Assembly: GCA_965197865.1 (NCBI GenBank)
Contig: CBDANZ010000005.1
Span: 186,001-250,000 of the forward strand
Source: CBDANZ01 sp965197865
Lineage (GTDB): Bacteria; Acidobacteriota; Vicinamibacteria; Vicinamibacterales; CAVVIG01
Length of the DNA: 64,000 nt
Direction of reading: 5' to 3'
The notes below the pieces were generated by a model, which saw only the letters and a program-made list of their open reading frames with translations, was not told the DNA's origin and made no database searches. The position numbers and the translations under genes were made by a program. This document shows, in pieces, positions 49,105 through 57,629 of this stretch (position 1 is its first letter; each line of letters starts with the position of its first letter).

Positions 49105-51651
49105 GTGAATCACACCGACCGTACAGGATCCACAGACGACCAGGCACCGGCCGATGTGCCCGGCATCCAGGAAGGCGCTATGCCAGGCCCGAATGAACAC
49201 GGCGCCGAGGCCGAAGACTATTCTGCCGACAAGATCAAGGTTCTCGAAGGGCTGGAAGCCGTCCGCAAACGGCCTGCGATGTACATCGGGTCCACGGGAC
49301 CGACTGGGCTGCACCACCTCGTGTATGAGGTTGTCAACAACTCCATCGACGAAGCGCTGGCTGGATTCTGCGATCAGATCAACGTCACCATTCATATCGA
49401 CGGGTCGGTCACAGTCGTGGACAACGGCCGTGGCATCCCCGTGGATCGACACGCCAGCGGCAAGTCGGCTGCTGAAGTCGTGCTCACTATGCTGCACGCC
49501 GGAGGCAAGTTCGACAAGAAAAGCTACAAGGTCTCGGGCGGCCTCCACGGTGTCGGCGTCTCGGTGGTGAATGCGCTCTCGGAAACGCTCGATCTCGAGA
49601 TCTGGCGCAGCGGCCAGGTCTATCAGCAGAGCTACGAACGCGGAACACCGACAGCCGCGCTCGAGGTCACTGGAACAACGAAGCGCCGCGGCACCAAGGT
49701 TACCTTCAAGCCGGATCCACAGGTGTTCGAGACCACGGTCTTCAGCTTCGACATCCTGGCCCAGCGGCTGCGTGAGCTCGCGTTCCTAAACGCCGGCATC
49801 GTCATCACGCTGGAAGACGAGCGTGACGGCAAGAGCCATAAGTTCCACTACGAAGGAGGCATCGTCTCGTTCGTTTCACACTTGAGCACGAACAAGACGG
49901 CCGTTAACGAGAAGCCGATTTATATGCGAGGCGAGAAGGACGGCGTCGATGCTGAGATTGCCCTCCAGTGGAATGACAGCTACGCGGAGACGATCTACGC
50001 GTTTGCGAACAACATCAACACGAGCGAAGGCGGCACCCATCTCTCCGGATTTCGGTCGGCGCTGACACGCACGGTCAACTTCTACGCCGCAAAGCAGAAT
50101 CTCGCGAAAGACCTGAAAGAGGGCGTCACCGGCGATGACATCCGTGAGGGGCTCACGGCGGTCATCAGCGTGAAGATTCCACACCCACAGTTCGAGGGGC
50201 AGACGAAGACCAAGCTCGGCAACACCGAGGTGAAGGGCATCGTGGAGGCGATCGTCAACGACAAGCTAGGTGCCTATCTCGGAGAGAACCCCTCTGTGGC
50301 GCGGCGGATCGTGGGAAAGGCGACCGACGCCGCCCGTGCGCGCGAGGCGGCTCGCAAGGCGCGCGATCTGGTGCGGCGAAAGGGCGCGCTCGACAGCAGC
50401 TCACTGCCTGGGAAGCTCGCCGATTGCCAGGAGCGCGATCCCGCACTGAGTGAGCTCTATATCGTAGAAGGCGAGTCGGCGGGCGGGTCGGCGAAACAGG
50501 GGCGGGATCGGCGGTTTCAGGCGGTTCTGCCGCTCAAGGGCAAGATTCTGAACGTGGAAAAGGCGCGCTTCGACAAGATGCTCGGCAGCGAGGAGATCAG
50601 GACGATGATCGCGGCGCTCGGATGCGGTATCGGCGACGAAGACTTCGATGCCGACAAAGTCCGCTACCATCGCGTCATCATCATGACCGACGCGGATGTG
50701 GACGGATCGCACATCCGCACGCTGCTTCTGACGTTCTTCTACCGGCAGCTGCCAGCGTTGATCGAGCGAGGCTACGTGTACATCGCGCAGCCACCGCTCT
50801 TTCGGATCAAGCGCGGAAAGTCGGAGATCTACATCAAGGACGAGCGCGAGCTCGAGGGGTATCTCATCAAGCGTGCAGCCAAGGCTCGCGGCGTCCGGTT
50901 TCCGGAAACGGGGGCGGAGCTCTCCGGCACCGAGCTCGAACGACTGCTGCAGAAGCTGATCGCTCACCAAAAGCTGCTGCATATGGTCGAGCGCCGGGGT
51001 CATCCGCGCGAGATCATCGAGGCGCTGGTGGCAGCGGGCGCTAACCGCGAGTACTTTGCCGAGAAGGACAAGCTCGAGAGCCTGGCTGGCGCGCTCACCA
51101 CGCCGACGCGCACGGTCACCGTGCGGCGCGACGAGGAGCACAACCGCTACCTGTTGCACGTTGAGGATCGGTCGAACGGCTACCCGCGGCAGCACACGGT
51201 CGGTGTCGACTTCGTCACGGCCGGCGAGTACCGCACGCTGCTCGCGAACCGGCAGGACATTCCCGTCATGTCGGGTGAGATTATCGTCACGGTGTCCGCG
51301 TCCGGTGAGATCGAGGATGAACGGCCGGAAAGCAACACGCCGCCGGCCACTCCCGAGACGAACAAGACGACCGACGTGCGCCTGCAGTCGATCGGCGAGT
51401 TGGTAGACTATTTCATCGCCGCCGGCAAGAAAGGGGTCGCCATCAACCGCTACAAGGGCCTCGGCGAGATGAACCCCGAGCAGTTGTGGGAGACGACCAT
51501 GAACCCCGTGGCGCGCACGCTGCTGCAGGTACGCGCGGAAGATCACACGGAGGCCGACCTGATGTTCACCACGCTTATGGGCGATCAGGTCGAGCCCCGC
51601 CGCAAGTTCATCGAAGACAACGCGCTCGACGTGAAGAACCTTGACGTCTAA
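49105..51651 (+). CDS. gyrB: DNA gyrase subunit B
   Basis: The 848-residue subunit starts at a GTG (49105) with AGGA five bases ahead. GHKL ATPase motifs: EVVNNSIDEALAGFC, VVDNGRGIPVDRH, VSGGLHGVGVSVVNALS. Transducer: YIEFxxx-like stretch with AFANNINTSEGGTHLSGFRS. Toprim: LYIVEGESAGGSAKQGRDRR and MTDADVDGSHIRTLLLTFFY. The protein has an extra segment of roughly 160 residues between the toprim domain and the C-terminal RYKGLGEMNPEQLWETTMNP, as in Gram-negative gyrases. It introduces negative supercoils with GyrA. Confidence 0.96.
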   Translation: MNHTDRTGSTDDQAPADVPGIQEGAMPGPNEHGAEAEDYSADKIKVLEGLEAVRKRPAMYIGSTGPTGLHHLVYEVVNNSIDEALAGFCDQINVTIHIDGSVTVVDNGRGIPVDRHASGKSAAEVVLTMLHAGGKFDKKSYKVSGGLHGVGVSVVNALSETLDLEIWRSGQVYQQSYERGTPTAALEVTGTTKRRGTKVTFKPDPQVFETTVFSFDILAQRLRELAFLNAGIVITLEDERDGKSHKFHYEGGIVSFVSHLSTNKTAVNEKPIYMRGEKDGVDAEIALQWNDSYAETIYAFANNINTSEGGTHLSGFRSALTRTVNFYAAKQNLAKDLKEGVTGDDIREGLTAVISVKIPHPQFEGQTKTKLGNTEVKGIVEAIVNDKLGAYLGENPSVARRIVGKATDAARAREAARKARDLVRRKGALDSSSLPGKLADCQERDPALSELYIVEGESAGGSAKQGRDRRFQAVLPLKGKILNVEKARFDKMLGSEEIRTMIAALGCGIGDEDFDADKVRYHRVIIMTDADVDGSHIRTLLLTFFYRQLPALIERGYVYIAQPPLFRIKRGKSEIYIKDERELEGYLIKRAAKARGVRFPETGAELSGTELERLLQKLIAHQKLLHMVERRGHPREIIEALVAAGANREYFAEKDKLESLAGALTTPTRTVTVRRDEEHNRYLLHVEDRSNGYPRQHTVGVDFVTAGEYRTLLANRQDIPVMSGEIIVTVSASGEIEDERPESNTPPATPETNKTTDVRLQSIGELVDYFIAAGKKGVAINRYKGLGEMNPEQLWETTMNPVARTLLQVRAEDHTEADLMFTTLMGDQVEPRRKFIEDNALDVKNLDV

Positions 51652-51697
51652 CGGGTGCTGGTTGACGCAGCACCCAGCGCGCAGCACCTAGCACCCG

Positions 51698-54328
51698 ATG
51701 GCCGATCCAATCGCCGCCGCTCAGGCCCCCGTCAACATCGAAGACGAAATGAAGCACTCGTACATGGATTACGCCATGAGCGTAATCATTGGACGAGCGC
51801 TGCCGGACGCCCGCGACGGCCTCAAGCCCGCGCACCGGCGCGTGCTGTACGGCATGAAGACGATGGGCCTGTCGGCGACGCATGGCTACCGCAAGTGCGC
51901 CAAGATCGTTGGCGAGGTGATGGGCAACTTCCACCCGCACGGCGACGCCTCAATCTACGACACGCTCGTCCGCCTGGCGCAGGAGTTCAACATGCGCTAC
52001 CCGCTGGTGGACGGCCAGGGGAACTTCGGGTCGATCGACGGCGATCCGCCGGCGGCGATGCGCTACACGGAAGGCCGGCTGCAGGCGCTCGCCGACGACA
52101 TGATGGCGGATCTCGACAAGGAGACCGTCGACTTCAGCCCGAACTACGACGAGACGATCGAAGAGCCGACGGTGCTTCCGACACCGTTTCCAAATCTGCT
52201 GGTGAACGGCTCGTCCGGCATCGCCGTCGGGATGGCCACCAACGCGCCGCCGCACAATCTGCGGGAAGTTGTCAGCGGCTGCGTCTGGCTGATCGAGCAC
52301 GCTTACCTTCGCGAGGCCGGTCCGGAGACCGGCGCCACGCCGGAAGAAGCGGCCGGTCTGAAGACAGGTGCTACGCCAGAAGAGGCGGCCGGCCGAGAGA
52401 CCGCCGCCACGCCAACAGATGTAGCACAGGACTTTAGTTCTGCCGACCAGGAGCGTCCTGCCGGCGAGAGCGCCCCACTCTCGCCGGCCGAAAAAATCAG
52501 GCAGCTCATTCGGTTGATTCCCGGACCCGACTTCCCTACCGGTGGCTTTATCATCGGCCGGGCTGGCCTGCTGCAGGCGTACACGATCGGTCGCGGATCC
52601 ATCATCATGCGGGCCCGCTCCACGATCGAGACGAGCAAGAAAGGCGACAAGGCTTCTATTGTCGTCACCGAGATTCCCTACCAGGTGAACAAGAAGAATC
52701 TCATCGAGCATATCGCCGAGCTCGTGAACGACAAGACGATCGAGGGCATTTCGGACATCCGCGACGAATCTGACCGCGACGGCATGCGCATGGTCATCGA
52801 GCTGAAGCGCGGCGAGGTGCCGGACGTCATCCTGAATAACCTGTACAAGCACACGCAGCTTCAATCCAGCTTCGGCATCATCATGCTCGCCATCGTCGGC
52901 GGCCAGCCAAAGGTGCTGAGCCTGCTCGACCTCGTTGAGAGTTTCGTCGACTTTCGACGAGAGGTCGTGCGGCGCCGCACCGAGTTCGAGCTCAAGAAGG
53001 CTGAGGGGCGCTGTCACGTCTTGGAGGGGCTGAAGATTGCGCTCGATCATCTCGACGCGGTGATCAAGCTCATCCGCGGATCGAAGACGCCGCCCGAGGC
53101 GCGCGCCGGGCTGGTGACGAACTTCGGGTTGTCGCCGATCCAGGCGCAGGCCATCCTCGACATGCAGCTCCAGCGGCTGACCAGTCTCGAGCGGCAGAGG
53201 CTTCTCGACGAGCTGGCCGGGCTGCTGAAGACAATCGAGAGGCTTCGTACAATTCTCGCCAGCGAGCGCCTGCTGATGCAGATCGTCGTGGACGAGCTTC
53301 GCGTGATGATGTCCAAGTACGGCGACGACCGCCGGACGGAGATCATCGAAGGCGAGTCGGGCGAGATCGACATCGAAGACCTGATCGCCGAAGAGGACAT
53401 GGCGATCACAATGAGCAACACCGGCTACATCAAGCGCACGGCCATCTCAACGTACCGCAACCAGCGTCGCGGCGGCAAGGGCCGCATCGGCATGCGCACG
53501 CGCGACGAGGACTTCGTCAGCCATGTGTTCGTCGCCTCCACGCACGCCTACATCATGATCTTCTCCGACCGCGGCCGCGCATACTGGCTCAAGGTCCACG
53601 AGATTCCGGACGTTGGACCGGGCGGCAAAGGCAAATCGATCGCGAACCTGGTGTCGATGGAGGAGGGCGAGAAAATCGCCGCAACGGTGACCGTGAAGGA
53701 GTTCGAGGAGGACAAGTTCGTCGTCATGGGAACCCGGAAGGGGGTCGTGAAGAAGACGAGCCTCTCCGCGTTCAGTAACCCGCGCACGGGCGGTATCATC
53801 GCCATGGGTGTCGAGGGAGGCGACGCGGTGATTGCGGTGCAGATAACAGACGGCAAGGGGGAGGTCTTCATCGGCACCCGCTACGGCATGGCGATCCGGT
53901 TCCCGGAGACAGACGTCCGCCCGATGGGGCGTGCTGCGTACGGCGTCCGCGGCATCACGCTGCGGGGCGACGACTACGTCGTCGCCATGGAAGTGGTCAA
54001 GCCTGGCGGCACGCTGCTGACGGTGACTGAGCGGGGCTACGGCAAGCGCACGGAGATCGAAGAATACCGCGTGCAGTCGCGCGGCGGCGTCGGCATCATC
54101 AACATCGCTACCACGACGAGGAATGGCCTGGTGGTGGCCGTGGCCTACGTCCAGGCAGGCGACGAGCTGCTGCTCATCACCCAGCAGGGTATGATCCTGC
54201 GGATGCCGACCGACGACGTCCGCGCCATCGGGCGAGCGACGCAGGGGGTGACACTTATCACCATCGAGGCCGACGACAAAGTCGTATCGGTCGCGCGGCT
54301 CGTGGAAAAGGAAGACGATGGCGGTTAA
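51698..54328 (+). CDS. gyrA: DNA gyrase subunit A, with REP-derived insertion
   Basis: The 876-residue subunit has MSVIIGRALPDARDGLKPAH, the winged helix GYRKCAKIVGEVMGNFHPHG, the catalytic Y123 in AAMRYTEGRL, the tower and coiled coil, and the C-terminal beta-pinwheel with its repeats (NPRTGGIIAMGVEGGDAVIA carries the gyrase-box type motif). Between WLIEHAY and IRQLIRLIPGPDFPTGG it carries about 60 extra residues (about 205-267: ETGATPEEAAGLKTGATPEE, TPTDVAQDFSSADQ), encoded by three or four adjacent REP-like repeats. The insertion lies before the tower domain, away from the active site, and the frame is kept. No ribosome binding site is evident before the ATG. Confidence 0.95.
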   Translation: MADPIAAAQAPVNIEDEMKHSYMDYAMSVIIGRALPDARDGLKPAHRRVLYGMKTMGLSATHGYRKCAKIVGEVMGNFHPHGDASIYDTLVRLAQEFNMRYPLVDGQGNFGSIDGDPPAAMRYTEGRLQALADDMMADLDKETVDFSPNYDETIEEPTVLPTPFPNLLVNGSSGIAVGMATNAPPHNLREVVSGCVWLIEHAYLREAGPETGATPEEAAGLKTGATPEEAAGRETAATPTDVAQDFSSADQERPAGESAPLSPAEKIRQLIRLIPGPDFPTGGFIIGRAGLLQAYTIGRGSIIMRARSTIETSKKGDKASIVVTEIPYQVNKKNLIEHIAELVNDKTIEGISDIRDESDRDGMRMVIELKRGEVPDVILNNLYKHTQLQSSFGIIMLAIVGGQPKVLSLLDLVESFVDFRREVVRRRTEFELKKAEGRCHVLEGLKIALDHLDAVIKLIRGSKTPPEARAGLVTNFGLSPIQAQAILDMQLQRLTSLERQRLLDELAGLLKTIERLRTILASERLLMQIVVDELRVMMSKYGDDRRTEIIEGESGEIDIEDLIAEEDMAITMSNTGYIKRTAISTYRNQRRGGKGRIGMRTRDEDFVSHVFVASTHAYIMIFSDRGRAYWLKVHEIPDVGPGGKGKSIANLVSMEEGEKIAATVTVKEFEEDKFVVMGTRKGVVKKTSLSAFSNPRTGGIIAMGVEGGDAVIAVQITDGKGEVFIGTRYGMAIRFPETDVRPMGRAAYGVRGITLRGDDYVVAMEVVKPGGTLLTVTERGYGKRTEIEEYRVQSRGGVGIINIATTTRNGLVVAVAYVQAGDELLLITQQGMILRMPTDDVRAIGRATQGVTLITIEADDKVVSVARLVEKEDDGG
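52316..52450. repeat. Tandem REP-like repeats in frame in gyrA
   Basis: GGCCGGTCCGGAGACCGGCG, GGCCGGTCTGAAGACAGGTG and GGCCGGCCGAGAGACCGCCG stand one after another in minus orientation, followed by the plus-oriented GTAGCACAGGACTTTAGTTC. Unit length is about 42 bases for the first three, so three units keep the reading frame. Confidence 0.8.
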
Positions 54329-54347
54329 TTCAGGCTCGCGACGCTCG

Positions 54348-54850
54348 TCAAGGCCGCTGCAGTGTCTCGGCGCTTTGGATGCTCGTGATCACCCACTTGC
54401 CGTCGAGCCTCGCCATCGCGACATTCGCCTCTCGGGCGTCGACCGATGTCTCACTGGTGCGCTCGTTCGTTTCTGAAACTTTGGTTGTTAGGTAAACCTC
54501 AGCCGTGGCCGCACCGGTTGTCACCGGGGCCAAGGTCACGCTGACGTCCACGAATTCAACCGCAGATCCTTCCGCCGGCGTCCTGAACCGGGCGACCACG
54601 CCTATCAACACCTCGCGCGAAGCGATTTCCTGCGTTGCCATGCGGACATGGACAATAGCCGGCGAGCTCGACGGCACGAGCGACCTTGGCGAGGCCCCCT
54701 TCGGCGGCCGGCCTGGACAAGGAGTCGACAAGCGCACCGAGCCGTCGTCTGATGGTGCGTTCCTCGCTGGGCCACCATTGATAGGCGAACCACGCGATCA
54801 CCACGAAGCACAGCAGAAACGCGAAGGCGATCCTTATATTGTTCAGAACA
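54348..54850 (-). pseudogene. Small membrane-anchored protein, frameshifted
   Basis: The upstream frame encodes a hydrophobic helix (IRIAFAFLLCFVVIAWFAYQ, then WWPSEERTIRRRLGALVDSL) and reaches ARAVELAGY near 54655. The conserved-looking continuation, HVRMATQEIASREVLIGVVA, VEFVDVSVTLAPVTTGAATA and MARLDGKWVITSIQSAETLQ, is in the frame one over, to the TGA at 54348. One extra base (or two lost) explains it. The second half looks like a nuclear-transport-factor-like (SnoaL/NTF2) fold, but I am not sure. It sits directly downstream of lepB; no clear start codon, another sign of damage or of a rare start. Confidence 0.5.
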
Positions 54851-55292
54851 ACATCCTCCCAACGATCCGATCGCGCTTGGCGCGGCCAAGGACGTGATTC
54901 TCAATCGCTATGCCGCGATTGTCTCCGACGACGAAGTAATCGTCGTCACCCAGCGTGAACACGGTGAGATTCCAGGGCGCCAGGTAGACAATCGTCGGCT
55001 CTACCAGCGGCTCGCCGTTGATCTTCACCACACCCATCACGATTTCGACGCGCTCACCAGGCAGGCCGATGATTCGCGTGATATACATGACACTCTTGTC
55101 GGCCATCCGGATCGCGACGATGTCACCGCGCGCCGGGCCATGGCGCCAGAACGAGAGGCGGTTAGCGAAGTTGATCGCCCCTTCACGATAAGTCGGCAGC
55201 ATGCTGATGGCCTGCAGCCGAACAGGCAGCAGCACGTAGTGAAATACCACCACGGCAATGACGACGATCGCCGCGGCGCGCACGAGCGTCAC
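54843..55292 (-). CDS. Signal peptidase I-like protein lacking the catalytic lysine
   Basis: The 149-residue protein has an N-terminal membrane helix (VRAAAIVVIAVVVFHYVLLP) and S26 motifs: box B AISMLPTYREGAINF with the nucleophile S30, box D MYITRIIGLPGERVEI, and box E FVVGDNRGIAIENHVLG. In active bacterial enzymes box D reads Y(V/I)KRxxGxPG, with the lysine as general base; here that residue is T72 (codon ACG). Box E also lacks the usual SxDSR. It is short for LepB. It may be an inactive or altered peptidase; another, normal LepB elsewhere is expected. Lies between a hairpin and a broken gene on the minus strand. Confidence 0.75.
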   Translation of the reverse strand: MTLVRAAAIVVIAVVVFHYVLLPVRLQAISMLPTYREGAINFANRLSFWRHGPARGDIVAIRMADKSVMYITRIIGLPGERVEIVMGVVKINGEPLVEPTIVYLAPWNLTVFTLGDDDYFVVGDNRGIAIENHVLGRAKRDRIVGRMLF

Positions 55293-55333
55293 TCGCGGGT
55301 TTGAGCCCAGGAGAAAGCGTCTCAGTGTGTATG

Positions 55334-55377
55334 CGCGGTCCTTTCAGCCCCGCGGAGGCGGGGCTGAAAGGACCGCG
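55334..55377. terminator. Perfect 20-bp hairpin downstream of pcrA
   Basis: GCGGTCCTTTCAGCCCCGC (55335-55353) and its exact complement (55358-55376) flank a GGAG loop; one more pair closes the stem. No T-run follows on the minus strand. It may terminate pcrA transcription or be two REP-like arms in inverted order. Confidence 0.6.
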
Positions 55378-55387
55378 ACCAGGTTCC

Positions 55388-57613
55388 CTACGCGGGCTCG
55401 AGGCGCGCGTATTTTGCCCGGAGCGTCTTCCGCCCGACCGCGGCGAACCGCACAACCAGCTTTGCGTCGTCGTCGAGCGCTTCGACGGTGATCACGCTGC
55501 CGACGCCGAACTGCGGGTGGCGCACCTGCATTCCGGGCCGGAGACCCATCCCCGTCGACTGATCCTCGTCCTCGTGGGCGTAAGCCGGCTCTCCTTCCGG
55601 CGCGCGAGGGCCGCGGCGGCCGCGCCCATATGGATTCGTGCGGAACTCGTAGTGCGGAAAATTGCCCTGATAGGGCGACGAGGAGAACACCGGTGTAATG
55701 CGCTCGACTAGCTCCGCCGGCACCTCCTTGATAAACCGGGACGGCTCGCTCGGCTGGTACTCGCCGAATATCCGGCGGCGTGCCGCACCCGTTAGCACGA
55801 GCCGCTGCCGCGCCCGAGTCATGCCGACGTAGCACAGACGACGCTCTTCCTCGAGTTCCTCTTGGTCCTCGCTGGACCTGGAATGAGGGAACAGCCCTTC
55901 CTCGAGGCCAGCCAGGATCACCGTCGGAAATTCGAGGCCCTTGGCGCTATGGAGCGTCATCAGCCAGATGTGCGCGTCGGGAGCGCCCGCTTCCTCGTCC
56001 ACGTCGGAGAGCAGCGACAGACGGTCGACGAAGCCCGTCAGCGTGGGTTCCGCCTCGCGCCCCTCGAACTCGCGGGCCGCCGACACGAGCTCCGCCAGGT
56101 TCTCGATACGCGCCTGAGCATCCTCGGTCCGATCCTCCCGCAAGTCCTGCAGGTAGCGGCTCCGGTCGAGCATCTTGCCGATGGCGATCGACGGGGAATC
56201 CTGGCGCGCGACGTCCGTGAGGCTTACGATCAGATCACGAAACACGGCGAGCGACGCCGCGGCCCGAGCCGTGAGGGCGTGGTCGTCAAGGACCCGGGCC
56301 ATTCGGGCCCAGAGCGAGTTGGTCGCAAGGGTTGGCTGCAAGAGCGCGTCCATCACGCTCTTGCCGATGCCGCGCGCAGGCACGTTGATCACCCGCCGAA
56401 GGCTTACATCGTCATGCGGGTTGATCACCAGGCGCATGTAGGCGAGCGCATCCTTGATTTCCCTGCGCTCGTAGAAGCGAACGCCGCCGACGATCTTGTA
56501 GGCCAGCCGTTCGCGCATCAGCGCGTCCTCAATGGTGCGCGACTGGGCGTTGGTGCGATACAGCACGGCGACGGTGGCCTCCGCATTGTCGGCGAGGGCC
56601 GAGCGGGCCGTCCGTGTGATGAAATCGGCTTCTTCGAGCTCGTCGCCCGCGCGGAAGTAGGCGATTGGCGTTCCGCCTTTCCTGTCCGTCCAGAGGCGCT
56701 TGTCCTTGCGGTTTCGGTTCTCTCTGATCACGGCCGACGCTGCGCTGAGAATGATCTCGGTCGACCGGTAGTTCCGCTCGAGCTTGACGACCTTCACTTC
56801 CGGGAAATCCTGCTCGAAATCGAGGATGTTGCGCAGGTCGGCGCCGCGCCACTTGTAGATCGATTGATCGGGATCACCGACGACGCACAGGTTACGATGG
56901 GCTTCCGCGAGGCGCCGAATTAGCAGATATTGTGGGCGGTTCGTGTCCTGGTATTCGTCGACCATCACGAAGCGGAACCGCTCCGCGTACTTCGCGCGGA
57001 CGTTTGCGGACTGCTCCAAGAGCTCGACCGTCTTCAGGAGCAGATCGTCGAAATCCAAAGCGCCTATTTCCTTCAGGGCCGCGAGGTAGCATCGGTACAC
57101 CTTCGCAATCTGCTCGTCGCGGCGGTTCCAGGCCTCGCCCGCGGCCATTTCGTCGGGGCTTTCCATCCGGTTCTTGGCGTGGCTGATTCGCGCTAGCGCA
57201 GCCCGCGGCTGTATGAAACCGTCGTCGATGTGAAGGTCCTTGAAGGCCTGTTTGACGACACTGAGCTGGTCCGACGAATCGTAGATGACAAAGTCGCGCG
57301 ACAAGCCGATCGCTGACGCCTCGCGGCGAAGCAGCCGCGCACACAGGGCGTGAAAGGTCGAGATCCACATGCGGCTGCAGTCGGAGCCGTGCAGCGACTC
57401 GACACGGGCGCGCATTTCCTCGGCCGCCTTGTTGGTGAAGGTGAGCGCGAGAATTTCGTGGGGCGCGGCGTGGCCGTCGCCCACCAGGTGAGCGATGCGG
57501 CTGGTAACCACCCGGGTCTTTCCCGAGCCGGCGCCCGCGAGAATGAGCAACGGCCCCCTGACGTGCAGAACCGCTTCGCGTTGTTCGGGATTGAGGGTCT
57601 CGAGGAAGTGCAT
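55388..57613 (-). CDS. pcrA: ATP-dependent DNA helicase PcrA/UvrD
   Basis: From the ATG at 57613 the protein has 741 residues. SF1A motifs: Q motif and Ia LNPEQREAVLH, Walker A ILAGAGSGKTR, motif Ib LALTFTNKAAEEMRARVES, motif II VDEYQDTNRPQY, motif III GDPDQSIYKWRGADL, motif IV LERNYRST, motif V LMTLHSAKGLEFPTVILAGL and motif VI YVGMTRARQRL. The tail GMQVRHPQFGVGSVITVEAL ... VGRKTLRAKYARLEPA is the Tudor-like RNA polymerase contact domain of PcrA. It unwinds DNA 3' to 5' in repair and removes blocks. A short hairpin overlaps the region just ahead of its start. Confidence 0.95.
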   Translation of the reverse strand: MHFLETLNPEQREAVLHVRGPLLILAGAGSGKTRVVTSRIAHLVGDGHAAPHEILALTFTNKAAEEMRARVESLHGSDCSRMWISTFHALCARLLRREASAIGLSRDFVIYDSSDQLSVVKQAFKDLHIDDGFIQPRAALARISHAKNRMESPDEMAAGEAWNRRDEQIAKVYRCYLAALKEIGALDFDDLLLKTVELLEQSANVRAKYAERFRFVMVDEYQDTNRPQYLLIRRLAEAHRNLCVVGDPDQSIYKWRGADLRNILDFEQDFPEVKVVKLERNYRSTEIILSAASAVIRENRNRKDKRLWTDRKGGTPIAYFRAGDELEEADFITRTARSALADNAEATVAVLYRTNAQSRTIEDALMRERLAYKIVGGVRFYERREIKDALAYMRLVINPHDDVSLRRVINVPARGIGKSVMDALLQPTLATNSLWARMARVLDDHALTARAAASLAVFRDLIVSLTDVARQDSPSIAIGKMLDRSRYLQDLREDRTEDAQARIENLAELVSAAREFEGREAEPTLTGFVDRLSLLSDVDEEAGAPDAHIWLMTLHSAKGLEFPTVILAGLEEGLFPHSRSSEDQEELEEERRLCYVGMTRARQRLVLTGAARRRIFGEYQPSEPSRFIKEVPAELVERITPVFSSSPYQGNFPHYEFRTNPYGRGRRGPRAPEGEPAYAHEDEDQSTGMGLRPGMQVRHPQFGVGSVITVEALDDDAKLVVRFAAVGRKTLRAKYARLEPA

Positions 57614-57629
57614 AGGGCTCGGGAGCCCT
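57614..57629 (-). terminator. Short hairpin between glmS and pcrA
   Basis: AGGGCTCGGGAGCCCT forms a 7-bp stem with a two-base loop, overlapping the glmS stop and lying directly before the pcrA ATG, where it covers the ribosome-binding region. It could weaken pcrA translation rather than terminate. Confidence 0.4.
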
